A stretch of 64,000 nucleotides of DNA. Origin: Kitasatospora albolonga. GTDB lineage: Bacteria > Actinomycetota > Actinomycetes > Streptomycetales > Streptomycetaceae. This document shows positions 52,357 through 60,909 of this stretch, in pieces. A program made the translations under genes and the position numbers. Numbering within the stretch: the first letter of the stretch is position 1; each line of letters starts with the position of its first letter. The stretch spans positions 3,590,001 to 3,654,000 of the forward strand of contig CP020563.1 of the NCBI GenBank assembly GCA_002082585.1, written 5' to 3'. The notes beneath the pieces were generated by a model. That model did not search any database. It saw only the letters and a list, made by a program, of their open reading frames with translations, and was not told the DNA's origin.

Positions 52357-53987
52357 ATGACCACAGGAAATCTGTGGCGGCTCGACCGCAGGCGGCGCGT
52401 CCGTGTGTGGTGCGCGCGCCACCCCTGGCTGCCGTACGATCCCGCCCGGATACGGGCGGCGGTGGCCGCGGCGGCGGTCGCCGCGTTTCTTCTGACCGGT
52501 GTGGCCGCCGCCGGGGCGGGACAGCTCGCCGGAGCGGACCGTTCCCGCGCCGGGCTCGAAGCCGCCTGGAGTGGGCTGGTCCTGTTGTCCGCGCTGGCCG
52601 GGTTCTCGGTCACCGCGGTGCGCGACGCCCTGATGGTGCCCGACGCCGTGCTGCTGCGGGGCTGCCGGTGTCGGGCCTGCACATCGCCGCCGTACGGCTG
52701 CTCGCACCGGCTGGGGTCTTCGCCCTGGGCAGTGCCCTGATCGTCGGGGGCGGGGTCACCGCGGGGGCCGTCGTCGCCGGGGCGGTTCCGGCCACCACCG
52801 CGGCCGGTGTGCTCGTCCTGGGCACGGCGTGCGCGCTCGGAGCCGGGCTGCTGACCCGCGCCTGCGCCGTACTGCTGTTCCGGCTCGCGTTGTCGGCGCC
52901 TCCCGCCTGGACCGCTCCCCTGCTCACCCTCCTCGGCGGGCTGCGCCATCTGCTGCTCGCCCTGGCGGGCCTCGCGCTCGTCGGGGACGTACGGGAGGAG
53001 CGGGAACCGGTACGCGCGCTGCTGGCGCAGCTGTCGCGCGGAGCCGAACTCCCCGGTGGCACAACGGCCCTGGCCCTGCTGGCCGCTGGCGGTGCCGCCG
53101 TACTGCCCGCGCTGCTCTGCATGCGCCGGACCGATCCGTACGCCGTCCAGCAGGCCATGACCACGCCCGGCACCTGGCGCGTCACCGAACCCCTGCCGAG
53201 GAGACCGGACGCGGCGCTGCGGGCGAAGGACCTGCGCATGCTGGTGCGGCGCGGGCCTCAGGTGTGGGAGCTGCTCGCGGGGGTCACGGTCTTCGTCCCG
53301 GCGCTCGCCGCCTGTGTCGGGTCGCTGGCCGTTCTGGGGCCGTCGGCCCGCTCCGGGCCGCTCGCCCAGGCCCTCGTCACCATGCTGGTCGCCTCGGTGA
53401 TCGCCACGGTTCTCGGGCTGCTGGGCGAGGTCTTCGCGCCCGTGATCAGCATGGACACCGAGGGCCCCGCCGGACAGCTGCTGCGGACCGTTCCCGGTGC
53501 ACTCGACCGGCTCCGTTCAGTCCGTGCGGGGATGTTCACGCTGGCCGGTACGGCCGTCGGCATCGCCGTACTCCTGGCGGCGCAGTACACCCTCGACCTG
53601 CCGCCGTCGGCGGTCCTCGCGCTCGCGCCCGTCGCCCTCGGCAGTGCCGCGATCGACGTCACCGTCCTGGTGGTCGTCTCCGGGAACCACCCGGCGCCCC
53701 TGCGTCCGGAGGTCCTGCTGCCCCATCCGGAACCCCAGGTACGCGCCGCCTCCATGACCGCCACCGCGCTGTGGGTGAGCCTCGCGGGCCCCCTGGCGGC
53801 GGGCCTCGGGTACATCGCGCCGGACGTTCCCGCACTCTCCGTGGCCGCCTGTCTGCTGGTTCTGGCGCTCGCTCACCGGACCGGCGCGGCCCTGCCGCGC
53901 CGGTGGTCCGGCCGGGCGGCTTCCGACACCCCCGTCACCGCCGCGCAGGCGGCCGAACTCCCCGAGGATGCCCGTGCTCAGCTTTGA
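52357..53987 (+). pseudogene. Large membrane protein of the bacteriocin locus, interrupted by a one-base deletion in a G run
   Basis: The first piece, from ATG 52357 (MTTGNLWRLDRRRR), has two hydrophobic helices (AAVAAAAVAAFLLTGVAAAG and a second) and ends MVPDAVLLRG. At 52657-52661 (CTGCGGGGCTG) one missing G shifts the frame. Adding one G gives LLRGLPVSGLHIAAVRLLAP and a continuous product of about 543 aa with about ten more helices (FALGSALIVGGGVTAGAVVA, VLVLGTACALGAGLLTRACA and others). It would be the permease or maturation component acting with the ATPase. Whether it is truly broken depends on that base. Its end overlaps the ATPase gene by 20 bp. Confidence 0.75.
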
Positions 53988-54678
53988 ATCGGTCGGTGTG
54001 CGTTACCCGCAGGCGCCGACCACGGCCCTCGACGGTGTCTCCTTCACCCTGTCCGCGGGGGAATGCGTGGTGCTCGGCGGCGGCAACGGCGCCGGGAAGT
54101 CGACCGTCCTGCGGGCGGCTGCCGGACTCGTCCAACTCACCGAGGGCCGGGTGCTGATCGGCGGGTCGCCCGCCGGATCGAGGCACGCCCGCTCGTCGGT
54201 CGGCTTCGTCGCCGACAAGCCCCCGCTGTACGACGTGCTCAGCCCGGTGGAGCACATCGAACTCCTCTCCGCGCTCTGGCAGTTGCCACCGTCCGGTGAG
54301 AACACGCTGCGGACGTACGGTCTGGAAGGCGTCGCCCGCCGCCCCGTCCGCACGCTGTCGCTCGGGCAGCGGCAGCGCCTCGCCCTGGCCGTCGCCACGC
54401 TCCACCGCCCTGAACTCCTGCTGCTCGACGAGCCGTTCAACGGGCTCGACGCCGCCACGACCGGGCTGGTCCGCGCGATACTGCGCAGCCATCTGGCCGC
54501 CGGGGGCGCGGTCCTGGTGGCCACGCACACCTTCGAGCCCATGGACGGCACAGCCACCGGGGCCCTGCGGGTGGACGCGGGGCGGCTGGTCGACGCGTAC
54601 GCGGGGCCGGACCCGCTGGGGGAGCTTCGGCGGGGCCTGGCAGCGCAGTCGGCGGCCGACGAGGCGGAGCAGCGGTGA
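53968..54678 (+). CDS. ABC transporter ATP-binding protein of the bacteriocin locus
   Basis: 236 aa. Walker A GGGNGAGKST is at about 37-46, the signature LSLGQRQRLALAVATLH near 131, and Walker B ELLLLDEPFNGLD near 151. The H-loop is VLVATHTFEP. It likely energises export of, or self-protection against, the cyclic peptide together with the upstream membrane protein. Translation is coupled by overlap at both ends (start inside the upstream gene, stop at 54678 overlapping the next GTG at 54675). Confidence 0.92.
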   Translation: MPVLSFESVGVRYPQAPTTALDGVSFTLSAGECVVLGGGNGAGKSTVLRAAAGLVQLTEGRVLIGGSPAGSRHARSSVGFVADKPPLYDVLSPVEHIELLSALWQLPPSGENTLRTYGLEGVARRPVRTLSLGQRQRLALAVATLHRPELLLLDEPFNGLDAATTGLVRAILRSHLAAGGAVLVATHTFEPMDGTATGALRVDAGRLVDAYAGPDPLGELRRGLAAQSAADEAEQR

Positions 54679-54945
54679 GGGCTCGTACGACACCGACGGC
54701 GGGCGCACAGCTCCCGGCGCTCCCGGCGCTCCCTGCGGTCCGTACGGAACTGGTGGCGGGCGCGAAGGCCGTCCTGCTCCCCTGCTCGCGGGCGCCCTCG
54801 CCGGACAACTGCTCGGCACCGCACGGCATGTGGGGGTGCGGGGGCGCGGAGCGGCCGGCACTGGACGCACAACGCCGGGCTCGCCGTGGCCACCGCCGCC
54901 CTGGGGCTGCTTTCCCTCGGACTGCCCAGCCGTGCTGATGGCCGG
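54675..54945 (+). pseudogene. Decayed small membrane protein (probable immunity/accessory gene) after the ABC ATPase
   Basis: GTG 54675 is coupled to the ATPase stop. The product starts VRARTTPTAGAQLPALPALP, AVRTELVAGAKAVLLP, then the frame changes at CTCCCCTGCTC. Supplying one C gives LLAGALAGQLLGTARHVG. A second shift leads to HNAGLAVATAALGLLSLGLP. The result would be a small two-helix membrane protein, the size of immunity/DUF95-type partners of circular bacteriocins, but at least two frame changes and fusion to unrelated sequence at about 54945 mean it is broken. Confidence 0.55.
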
Positions 54946-55069
54946 TGTCGGCCGGTTGGCGTTCGGGGTCCCCAGCAACGCATGTGCCCTGAGCGAGCTC
55001 CTTCCCGAGGGCAGTTCGCCTTCACTTGGGGGGAGACTGCCCACCCCTTCTCCGACACCCCGCGCTGAA
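54946..55069 (+). pseudogene. Internally deleted remnant of a relative of the Rhs immunity gene
   Basis: LAFGVPSNACALSELLPEG followed, in a shifted frame, by GQFAFTWGETAHPFSDTPR and a stop matches LALGVSINAHALSELLPDG and EGQFTFAWGGTTHPFSDAPS of the protein at 45080-45511. About 55 intervening residues are missing. It shows that this immunity family moved or was duplicated across 10 kb. No Rhs tip accompanies it. Confidence 0.75.
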
Positions 55070-55254
55070 GCCCTCCGCGCGGCGAGAACCCTTCACCACC
55101 GCCCGGTCCGGTGCGGTGCCGGGCAGGTCGCGGGCGGCAGGTCCGGGCTGCATGAGCTGGATGCGCGAGCCCCGTGACGTGGGCTGCGGGCGGTGGCTGT
55201 TGCCGTGTGTCTTCGCTGTACCGTCTCCGAAACAGCCGTGGGGGGAGAGAGAAA

Positions 55255-55761
55255 GTGACCGGTGATTTCCAGTTCAGTTGGGAACTGAGCGGCTCCGGGT
55301 GGGCAACGTGCCGTATTGCCGACCGTTCCTCGGAGCACAAGAGCATCGTCAGCTACTGCACCGACGCTCTTGCCGATCTGGTCGACGGCGTGACCGGTCT
55401 CTATGGGCCCACCAGCACCCAACGGTTCTCCTTCGACCTCGAACCGGCCGAAGACAGGTGGGTGCTTCGCGGGCGTGGTTCGGACGTCGACATCGCGATC
55501 CGTCGCTTCCCTGACATGTCGACGTGTTTCGACGCGCCGGACGAAGAAGGCGCGCTCTCCTGGAGTTCGACGCAGCCCCGCGGTGCTCTTGGGCACGCGG
55601 TCGTGGAGGCCGCGCAGGGGGTGCTGCGGCAGCACGGTGAGGAGGGGTACCTGGCGAAGTGGGTGCGGTATCCGTTTCCCGTCGCTGCTCTGCAGGAGCT
55701 TCGGCGTCTCCACCTGCGAGATGACGATTGCCCGCTTGAGCACGATCTGTCTCTCCCCTGA
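55255..55761 (+). CDS. Uncharacterised immunity-like protein
   Basis: 168 aa from GTG 55255 with a GGGGGGAGAG ribosome site. VTGDFQFSWELSGSGWATCR, IADRSSEHKSIVSYCTDALA, DLVDGVTGLYGPTSTQRFSF and VLRGRGSDVDIAIRRFPDMS suggest a beta-rich cytosolic domain. The C-terminus is helical (AVVEAAQGVLRQHGEEGYLA). Similar small proteins are annotated near Rhs or polymorphic toxins in Streptomyces, and it lies right after an immunity-gene remnant, so an orphan immunity role is inferred. Confidence 0.6.
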   Translation: MTGDFQFSWELSGSGWATCRIADRSSEHKSIVSYCTDALADLVDGVTGLYGPTSTQRFSFDLEPAEDRWVLRGRGSDVDIAIRRFPDMSTCFDAPDEEGALSWSSTQPRGALGHAVVEAAQGVLRQHGEEGYLAKWVRYPFPVAALQELRRLHLRDDDCPLEHDLSLP

Positions 55762-55806
55762 GTGCCGGGGCGTCACGAGGGCCCGGCCCGGGGCGGGTCC
55801 GGTGTG

Positions 55807-56457
55807 TCAGGTGGTGAGGCCCGTGCGCCAGGACCAGGCGGCGATCTCCACGCGGTTTCTTGCTCCGAGCTTGGACTGCACGTTGGTGAGGTGGGTCTTG
55901 ACCGTGCCGACGGTGATGGAGAGGGCCGTGGCGATCTCGGCGTTGGTCAGACCCTCGGCCAGCAGCACGACGACCTCCCGCTCGCGCGGGGAGAGCCGCT
56001 GGGTGGCGGGCTGCGGAGCGGCGGCGGAGGCAGAGGTACGGAAACGTCTCAGCAGCCGTACCGTGATCGACGGGCTGACCAGGGAGTCGCCCGCCGCGGC
56101 TGCGCGGACCGCCTCGGCCAGCAGGCGGGGGCCGGAGTCCTTGAGGATGAATCCGACGGCGCCCGCCTCCACCGCGCGGGCCAGGTACTCCTCGTCGTCG
56201 AAGGTGGTCACCATCACCACCTGGGGGCGGTACGGGGCCTGGGGGCGGGTGAGGTGGCGGAGGGCGTCCAGGCCGTCCAGGCGCGGCATGCGGATGTCCA
56301 TGAGGACGACGTCCGGGCGGTGCAGGGTGACCATCTCCAGTGCCTGGAGGCCGTCCTGGGCATGGGCGACCACGTCGATGTCGTCCTCGGCGGAGAGGAT
56401 CATGGCCATGCCCGTACGGACGATCTCCTGGTCGTCGGCGAGCAGCACCCGGATCAC
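55807..56457 (-). CDS. NarL/FixJ-type response regulator
   Basis: 216 aa. Receiver: IRVLLADDQEIVRTGMAMIL, HRPDVVLMDIRMPRLDGLDA with phospho-Asp about 54, TTFDDEEYLARAVEAGAVGF, ILKDSGPRLLAEAVRAAAAG. LuxR helix-turn-helix at about 150-210 (LSPREREVVVLLAEGLTNAE, VGTVKTHLTNVQSKLGARNR). I chose GTG 56457, which overlaps the kinase stop by 4 nt, over an ATG 15 bp upstream. Much longer frames through here are antisense or shadow continuations. It pairs with the kinase that precedes it. Confidence 0.93.
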   Translation of the reverse strand: MIRVLLADDQEIVRTGMAMILSAEDDIDVVAHAQDGLQALEMVTLHRPDVVLMDIRMPRLDGLDALRHLTRPQAPYRPQVVMVTTFDDEEYLARAVEAGAVGFILKDSGPRLLAEAVRAAAAGDSLVSPSITVRLLRRFRTSASAAAPQPATQRLSPREREVVVLLAEGLTNAEIATALSITVGTVKTHLTNVQSKLGARNRVEIAAWSWRTGLTT

Positions 56458-57890
56458 GGGCCGTCCCTCCATGTGCTCTCCAAGGGGATCTCGGCGTTCA
56501 CCCGCCAGCGTCCGCCGCCGTCGGGGCCCGCCCGGAAGGTGCCTCCTTCGGCGGTGACGCGTTCCTCCAGGCCGAGGAGACCGTACCCCGGCGGCGCCGG
56601 TGTGCCGGCCGGGTCCGAGCCGTCGTTGACGATCTCGAGTTCGGCGGAGCGGGGCAGGGCCCGGAGCGTGACGGTCACCTGCCGGGAGTGCGGGGCGTGC
56701 TTGCGTACGTTCGTCAGCGCCTCCATGGCGACCCGGTGCAGGGCCGCCACGGCCGCGGCCGGAAGGCGGTCGACGGGCCCCTCCTCCGTGAGGCGGACCG
56801 GGCGGCCCCCGCCGGGCGGTGTGAAGGCCGTTACCAGCGTACGGAGTTGATCCACCCCGCCCGCCGGTACGGGCGCGTCCTCCGTGCGGAGCCCGCTCAC
56901 CATGTGCCGCAGGGCCCGGAGCGCCTCGGCGGCCGCCCGCTCGATCTGGCCCAGCGCCGACACGGCCAGCTCCGGCCTGGCCCCCGCGACCACCTGGGCG
57001 CCCTGGGCCTGCACCACGATGCCCGTCACATGGTGGGCCACGAAGTCGTGCAGGTCCCGGGCGAAGGTGAGCCGTTGTTCCAGGCGTACCTGCTCCGCGT
57101 GGCGCCTGCGGTCGAGGGCCGCCAGCCGGGCCACCAGCGCGCCGATCAGCCCGGCGCAGACGGCCACCGTGCAGAACAGGGACAGGATCAGACCGTTCTC
57201 CGTCACCCGCACGGCCACCGGCCGCAGGACCACGGCCAGGCAGAGCAGCACGGCCGCCCCGGCGGCGGGCCGGGCGGCCCCGTACCGGACCGTGAGGACC
57301 AGCACCACGATGAGCGCGGCGATCTCGAACAGGGTGTACGCGTCGGAGTGCGCCACCCAGTTCCCCGGCCGCCCCGCCGCGACCCGCATCCATCCGCTGC
57401 ACCCGAGGGACACCGCCCCCGCCAGCGCCCCGGCCGCCGCCAGGAGCCGGGGGTCGCTGCGCCACCGTCGTACGGCCCACACCGGCACCACCAGGAAGGG
57501 GGCGACGGCCGAGAGGAGAACCTGAGGCGCGAGAGCGGACCGGTGGACACCGGTCCGGTAGTCGGCGGCCAGCGCCAGCACCAGGGCGGAGCCGACGAGG
57601 GCGACACCGAGGCGGAACAGGACGCGGCGCGTCCGGGAGGAGCCCCGGCCGAAATGCGGGGGGTGGGGGGGAGCGTGGGGGGTGGGGGGGAGCGTGGGGA
57701 GTGCTGGGAGTACGGGGAGTACATAGCCGCAGCGTACGTATCCGCCTCCGGGGCCCCCTCTGCCGAAAGTCGTAGCGCCCCGGGGCAGGCTCCGTCCTTC
57801 GGCAGATCCCCGGCGGCGCCCGCGCGGGCAGCATCGCTCGAAACGATCGGTCGGCAAGCAGACGACCGGTCGGCGAACCGCAGGGGCACC
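56454..57890 (-). CDS. Sensor histidine kinase (HisKA_3), start uncertain
   Basis: From about residue 95 onward it has four to six membrane helices (VLFRLGVALVGSALVLALAA, VLLSAVAPFLVVPVWAV, ALIVVLVLTVRYGAARPAAG and others). Then comes the phosphoacceptor RLTFARDLHDFVAHHVTGIV, an N-box EALTNVRKHAPHSRQVTVTL, and G-box GYGLLGLEERVTAEGG. The first 90 residues are non-conserved and include a G/C-run-coded PTLPPTPHAPPHPPHF. The only in-frame upstream ATG is 57890. An ATG at 57724 in another frame would become the start if a base were missing in the 17-bp G-rich tandem repeat (57655-57715). The start is therefore uncertain. Confidence 0.82.
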   Translation of the reverse strand, partial: GAPAVRRPVVCLPTDRFERCCPRGRRRGSAEGRSLPRGATTFGRGGPGGGYVRCGYVLPVLPALPTLPPTPHAPPHPPHFGRGSSRTRRVLFRLGVALVGSALVLALAADYRTGVHRSALAPQVLLSAVAPFLVVPVWAVRRWRSDPRLLAAAGALAGAVSLGCSGWMRVAAGRPGNWVAHSDAYTLFEIAALIVVLVLTVRYGAARPAAGAAVLLCLAVVLRPVAVRVTENGLILSLFCTVAVCAGLIGALVARLAALDRRRHAEQVRLEQRLTFARDLHDFVAHHVTGIVVQAQGAQVVAGARPELAVSALGQIERAAAEALRALRHMVSGLRTEDAPVPAGGVDQLRTLVTAFTPPGGGRPVRLTEEGPVDRLPAAAVAALHRVAMEALTNVRKHAPHSRQVTVTLRALPRSAELEIVNDGSDPAGTPAPPGYGLLGLEERVTAEGGTFRAGPDGGGRWRVNAEIPLESTWRDGP

Positions 57891-57891
57891 C

Positions 57892-58440
57892 ATGGACTTC
57901 CAGACCCAGATTCCCACCGTCGCCGTACTCGGACCGGCGCTCGCCGTCTTCGCTCTCGTGGCCCTGATACGCCACCGGCGTGACGTCCCCGGCTGGCGGG
58001 GCGGCCCGCTGGTGCTGCGGATCGCCGCCGCGCTCTACGCGGCGGCGGTCGCCTCGCTCACCTTCTTCCCCCTGTGGATCTACGGCGGGAGCTACCGGAA
58101 CCAGGCGGAGTGGATCGGGCAGATTCAGCCGGTCCCGTTGCTCATGGCCGACATCACCATGATCCCCAACGTCATCATGTTCATGCCGCTCGGCTTTCTG
58201 CTGCCGCTGTTCCTCCCCCGCCTCGGCCGTGGCCGCACCGTCCTGGTCTGCGCTCTCGTCAGCCTGGGCATCGAGCTCCTCCAGCTGGTGCAGTACATCG
58301 TTCTCGCCAACGGCCGCGCCGTCGACGTCAACGACCTGATCGCCAACACCCTCGGCGGCCTCCTCGGGTACGCGGTCCTGCGCGCCGTACAGCGCGCGGC
58401 CGCCACGCGCACCGTGCTGGAGAGGGTCACCTCGGGCTGA
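57892..58440 (+). CDS. VanZ family membrane protein
   Basis: 182 aa with about five helices (PTVAVLGPALAVFALVALIR, LRIAAALYAAAVASLTFFPL, NVIMFMPLGFLLPLFLPRLG, TVLVCALVSLGIELLQLVQY, NTLGGLLGYAVLRAV). The VanZ motif NVIMFMPLGF ... GIELLQ ... R-x-x-D-x-x-D-x-x-x-N-T is visible (GRAVDVNDLIANTLGG). VanZ in enterococci gives low-level teicoplanin resistance, but Streptomyces homologues are numerous and mostly uncharacterised. It is divergent from the two-component system and may be one of its targets. Confidence 0.92.
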   Translation: MDFQTQIPTVAVLGPALAVFALVALIRHRRDVPGWRGGPLVLRIAAALYAAAVASLTFFPLWIYGGSYRNQAEWIGQIQPVPLLMADITMIPNVIMFMPLGFLLPLFLPRLGRGRTVLVCALVSLGIELLQLVQYIVLANGRAVDVNDLIANTLGGLLGYAVLRAVQRAAATRTVLERVTSG

Positions 58441-58656
58441 TCACTTGCCGCTGTCCTCGGCGAGGGTGTGGGCGACCAGAGCGTTGGCGTGGCCGTGGCC
58501 GAGTCCGTGCTCGGACTTCAGCCAGCCCACCAGCTCCATGTGTTTGGTGAGCGGGGAGGAACGGATGAGCTCCTTCCACTCGGCGATCGGCCGCCCGTAC
58601 TTCTTCTCGATGGACGGGAAGTAGCTGGCAGGGCCCTTCACGGCGTTGTCGCTCAT
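58441..58656 (-). CDS. DUF4287 family protein
   Basis: 71 aa: GPASYFPSIEKKYGRPIAEW, KELIRSSPLTKHMELVGWLK, SEHGLGHGHANALVAHTL. This is the complete DUF4287 signature (SIEKKTGKPLxxW, LKxEHGLGHGHANALV). A small helical cytosolic protein of unknown role, widespread in actinobacteria and other bacteria. It is convergent with the VanZ gene, their stops abutting, so transcription of one may affect the other. Confidence 0.93.
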   Translation of the reverse strand: MSDNAVKGPASYFPSIEKKYGRPIAEWKELIRSSPLTKHMELVGWLKSEHGLGHGHANALVAHTLAEDSGK

Positions 58657-58868
58657 GGGTGTCCTCGTTCCGTATGCGTTGCTGTCGGTCCTTCTTTATG
58701 ACCGGCGGTCGGGGGCGGGGTCATCGGTCGTCGCCATGTGTGCTGGGTCACATCCTGCCCCGGGGCTTCCGGGGCCGCGCTGCGGAAGGGACACGGAGAG
58801 GGATAAGGACGGCTTAAGAGGGGCGTGGCGTCATCGGTTCGGTAGAACCGTCGACGAGGAGACGCCCT

Positions 58869-60581
58869 GTGACGACGCCCCGCGCCGAGACCCCGCCCGA
58901 CGACGGGCCGGTGGACCACCGAACGCCGGGGGCCGGGCCCGGGCCCTCGGTTCCGGACACGGGGCGGCAGCGGTGGCTGGTGCTGCTGCTGATGGGCTTC
59001 GCCCTCTGCGTCGTCGTCCTCAACAACTCCTCCCTCAACGTGGCGATCCCCGAACTGATGCGGGATCTGCGCGTGGATCTGCCGACCGTCCAGTGGATCG
59101 TCGACAGCTACTCGATCGTCTTCGCCGGGCTGCTGATCGTCGCCGGAGCCTGGTCCGACCGCTGGGGCCGCAAGCGGATGACGCTGGGCGGGCTGGCGGT
59201 CTTCGCCGTGGCGTCGGCGCTGGCGGTGCTGGCCACCGAGGCGTGGCACGTGGTGCTGGTGCGCGCGGTGCTGGGCGCGGCGGCGGCGTTCGTCATGCCG
59301 GGGACGCTGGCGATCCTGCTGCACGCCTTCCCCCGCCGGGAACGGGCCCGGGCGATCGCCCTGTGGACGGGCATCGCGGTGCTCGGCGTGGCGCTGGGCC
59401 CGGTGCTGGGCGGGCTGGTGGTGACGGCGTCGGGCTGGTCCGGCGTCTTCTGGCTCAACGTGCCACCGGCCGTGGCGGTGGTCCTCGCCGGAGTCCTCGT
59501 CGTACGGGAATCCGCCGATCCGCAGCGGCGGCCGACGGACACGCTGGGGGCGATGCTCTCGGTGGTGGCGGTCGGTGCCCTGGTCTTCACGGTCATCGAG
59601 GCCGGTCAGCACGGTGTGCTGCACGTCCGTACGGGGCTGGGGGCGGCGGTGGCGCTGACGGCGGGCGTGGCGTTCGTACGCCGACTGAGCCGGACGCCCT
59701 TTCCGCTGCTGGAGCTGGCACTGCTGCGGCAGAAGCGGTTCAGGGGTGCGGCGCTCGGCAACATGCTGCTGTTCTTCGGTCTGGCGGGCACGCTGTTCGT
59801 CCTCACCCAGCGCCTCCAGGTGCAGTTGGGCATGAGCCCGCTGAAGGCCGGGCTCGCGGTCGGGCCGATCGCGCTCACGGCGTTCGCCGCGTCGGCGTGT
59901 TCGCCGCTGGTGGCGCGGCGGCTGGGGCCCCGGTGGACGGTGACGGGCGGGCTGCTGCTCGTCGCGGCGGGGATCTCGGTGGTCGGCTGGTGGGGCGGGA
60001 GTTACGAGGTCATCGCACCGGCGCTGGTCGCGGTGGGGGTGGGCTTCGGGGTGGCCACCCCGGTCGCCACGGATCTGCTGGTCTCCACGCTCAGCGAGGA
60101 CCGGGCGAGCTCCGGTTCGGCGCTGAACGACACGATGCAGGAGACCGGGTTCGCGCTGGGCGTCGCGGCCGTCGGCGCGGTCCTCAACCGGGTGTTCGTG
60201 TCGGCGCTCGACGGGCCCGGAACGCTCCAGCAGGCGCGGGCGGTGGCGGAGGAGCTGCCGGTACGGGCGGGCGCGGCGCTGCTCGATCGCGCGGACACGG
60301 CCTTCGACGACGCGGCCCGGGCCGCGTTGACGGTCGCGGCGCTGGTGACGGTGGCGGGCGCGCTGGTCGCCTTCCGGCTGCTGGCACGCGGCGGGGAAGG
60401 CGCGTTGCCGCGGGGCGCTCGCCACGAGGCTGGGGGCGGCTCCGGTGCTCCGGAGGATGGCCGTACCTCGTACGAAGGGGGCTCCGGTGCGCCGGACGTG
60501 GCGGGCGCTCCGGCACCCGGCCCGGGAGCCGGTCCAGCGGGCCCCCGGGCCTCGCTGACCGCCGACGAGCACCGGCCGTAG
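58869..60581 (+). CDS. MFS drug-efflux transporter, DHA2 (14-helix) family
   Basis: 570 aa. The family motifs CVVVLNNSSLNVAIPELMRD (about 44-63), TVQWIVDSYSIVFAGLLIVA, GAWSDRWGRKRMTLGG (loop motif A) and VLGVALGPVLGGLVVTASGW (motif C) mark DHA2 exporters. The long C-terminal tail (about 500-570) is disordered, Gly/Pro/Ala-rich. Start GTG at 58869 with upstream GGAGACGCCC. The substrate is unknown. It lies directly before a small biosynthetic cluster and could export its product, but a 328-bp gap separates them, so this link is weak. Confidence 0.9.
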   Translation: MTTPRAETPPDDGPVDHRTPGAGPGPSVPDTGRQRWLVLLLMGFALCVVVLNNSSLNVAIPELMRDLRVDLPTVQWIVDSYSIVFAGLLIVAGAWSDRWGRKRMTLGGLAVFAVASALAVLATEAWHVVLVRAVLGAAAAFVMPGTLAILLHAFPRRERARAIALWTGIAVLGVALGPVLGGLVVTASGWSGVFWLNVPPAVAVVLAGVLVVRESADPQRRPTDTLGAMLSVVAVGALVFTVIEAGQHGVLHVRTGLGAAVALTAGVAFVRRLSRTPFPLLELALLRQKRFRGAALGNMLLFFGLAGTLFVLTQRLQVQLGMSPLKAGLAVGPIALTAFAASACSPLVARRLGPRWTVTGGLLLVAAGISVVGWWGGSYEVIAPALVAVGVGFGVATPVATDLLVSTLSEDRASSGSALNDTMQETGFALGVAAVGAVLNRVFVSALDGPGTLQQARAVAEELPVRAGAALLDRADTAFDDAARAALTVAALVTVAGALVAFRLLARGGEGALPRGARHEAGGGSGAPEDGRTSYEGGSGAPDVAGAPAPGPGAGPAGPRASLTADEHRP

Positions 60582-60591
60582 AAGCCTCGCT

Positions 60592-60630
60592 GGAGCCGGG
60601 GCGCGCCGTCACGGGCGGTCGCCCGGCTCC
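60592..60630 (+). terminator. Candidate terminator after the MFS gene, in the 60582-60909 gap
   Basis: GGAGCCGGG (60592-60600) pairs with CCCGGCTCC (60622-60630) around a 21-nt loop, 11 bp after the stop. The rest of the 328-bp gap shows no gene and must contain the promoter of the KAS III-like gene. Confidence 0.4.
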
Positions 60631-60909
60631 ACGGCGGACGCCGACCGCCGACCGCCGTCAACACGCTGGTCAACCCGCCTCACCCCCACCCGCTACGCGC
60701 GTCGCACCAGAAGCCCGCGGGCCCGGGCGCCGACAGCCGACAGGCCGTAACACCAAGGCCCGCAGAGCCGGGCCGCGAGACCGGGCCGTACCGCCCGCCG
60801 AACGGAAGGAGCCGCAAAGGACGGCCTAAGCCCGGCCTCAGCCGACTCACCCAACCTGATGGCGCGGACGAACACTTCGGCGCCGTGCGTACACGCGAAG
60901 GAGCACGAC

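Noticed and set aside
56472..57975. Fusion of response regulator to a 500-residue upstream extension
   Set aside because: The extension is the wrong frame of the histidine kinase gene; the response regulator starts at the overlap with the kinase stop.
58646..60829. 727-aa plus-strand open frame
   Set aside because: It is an out-of-frame shadow of the MFS gene, extended at both ends.
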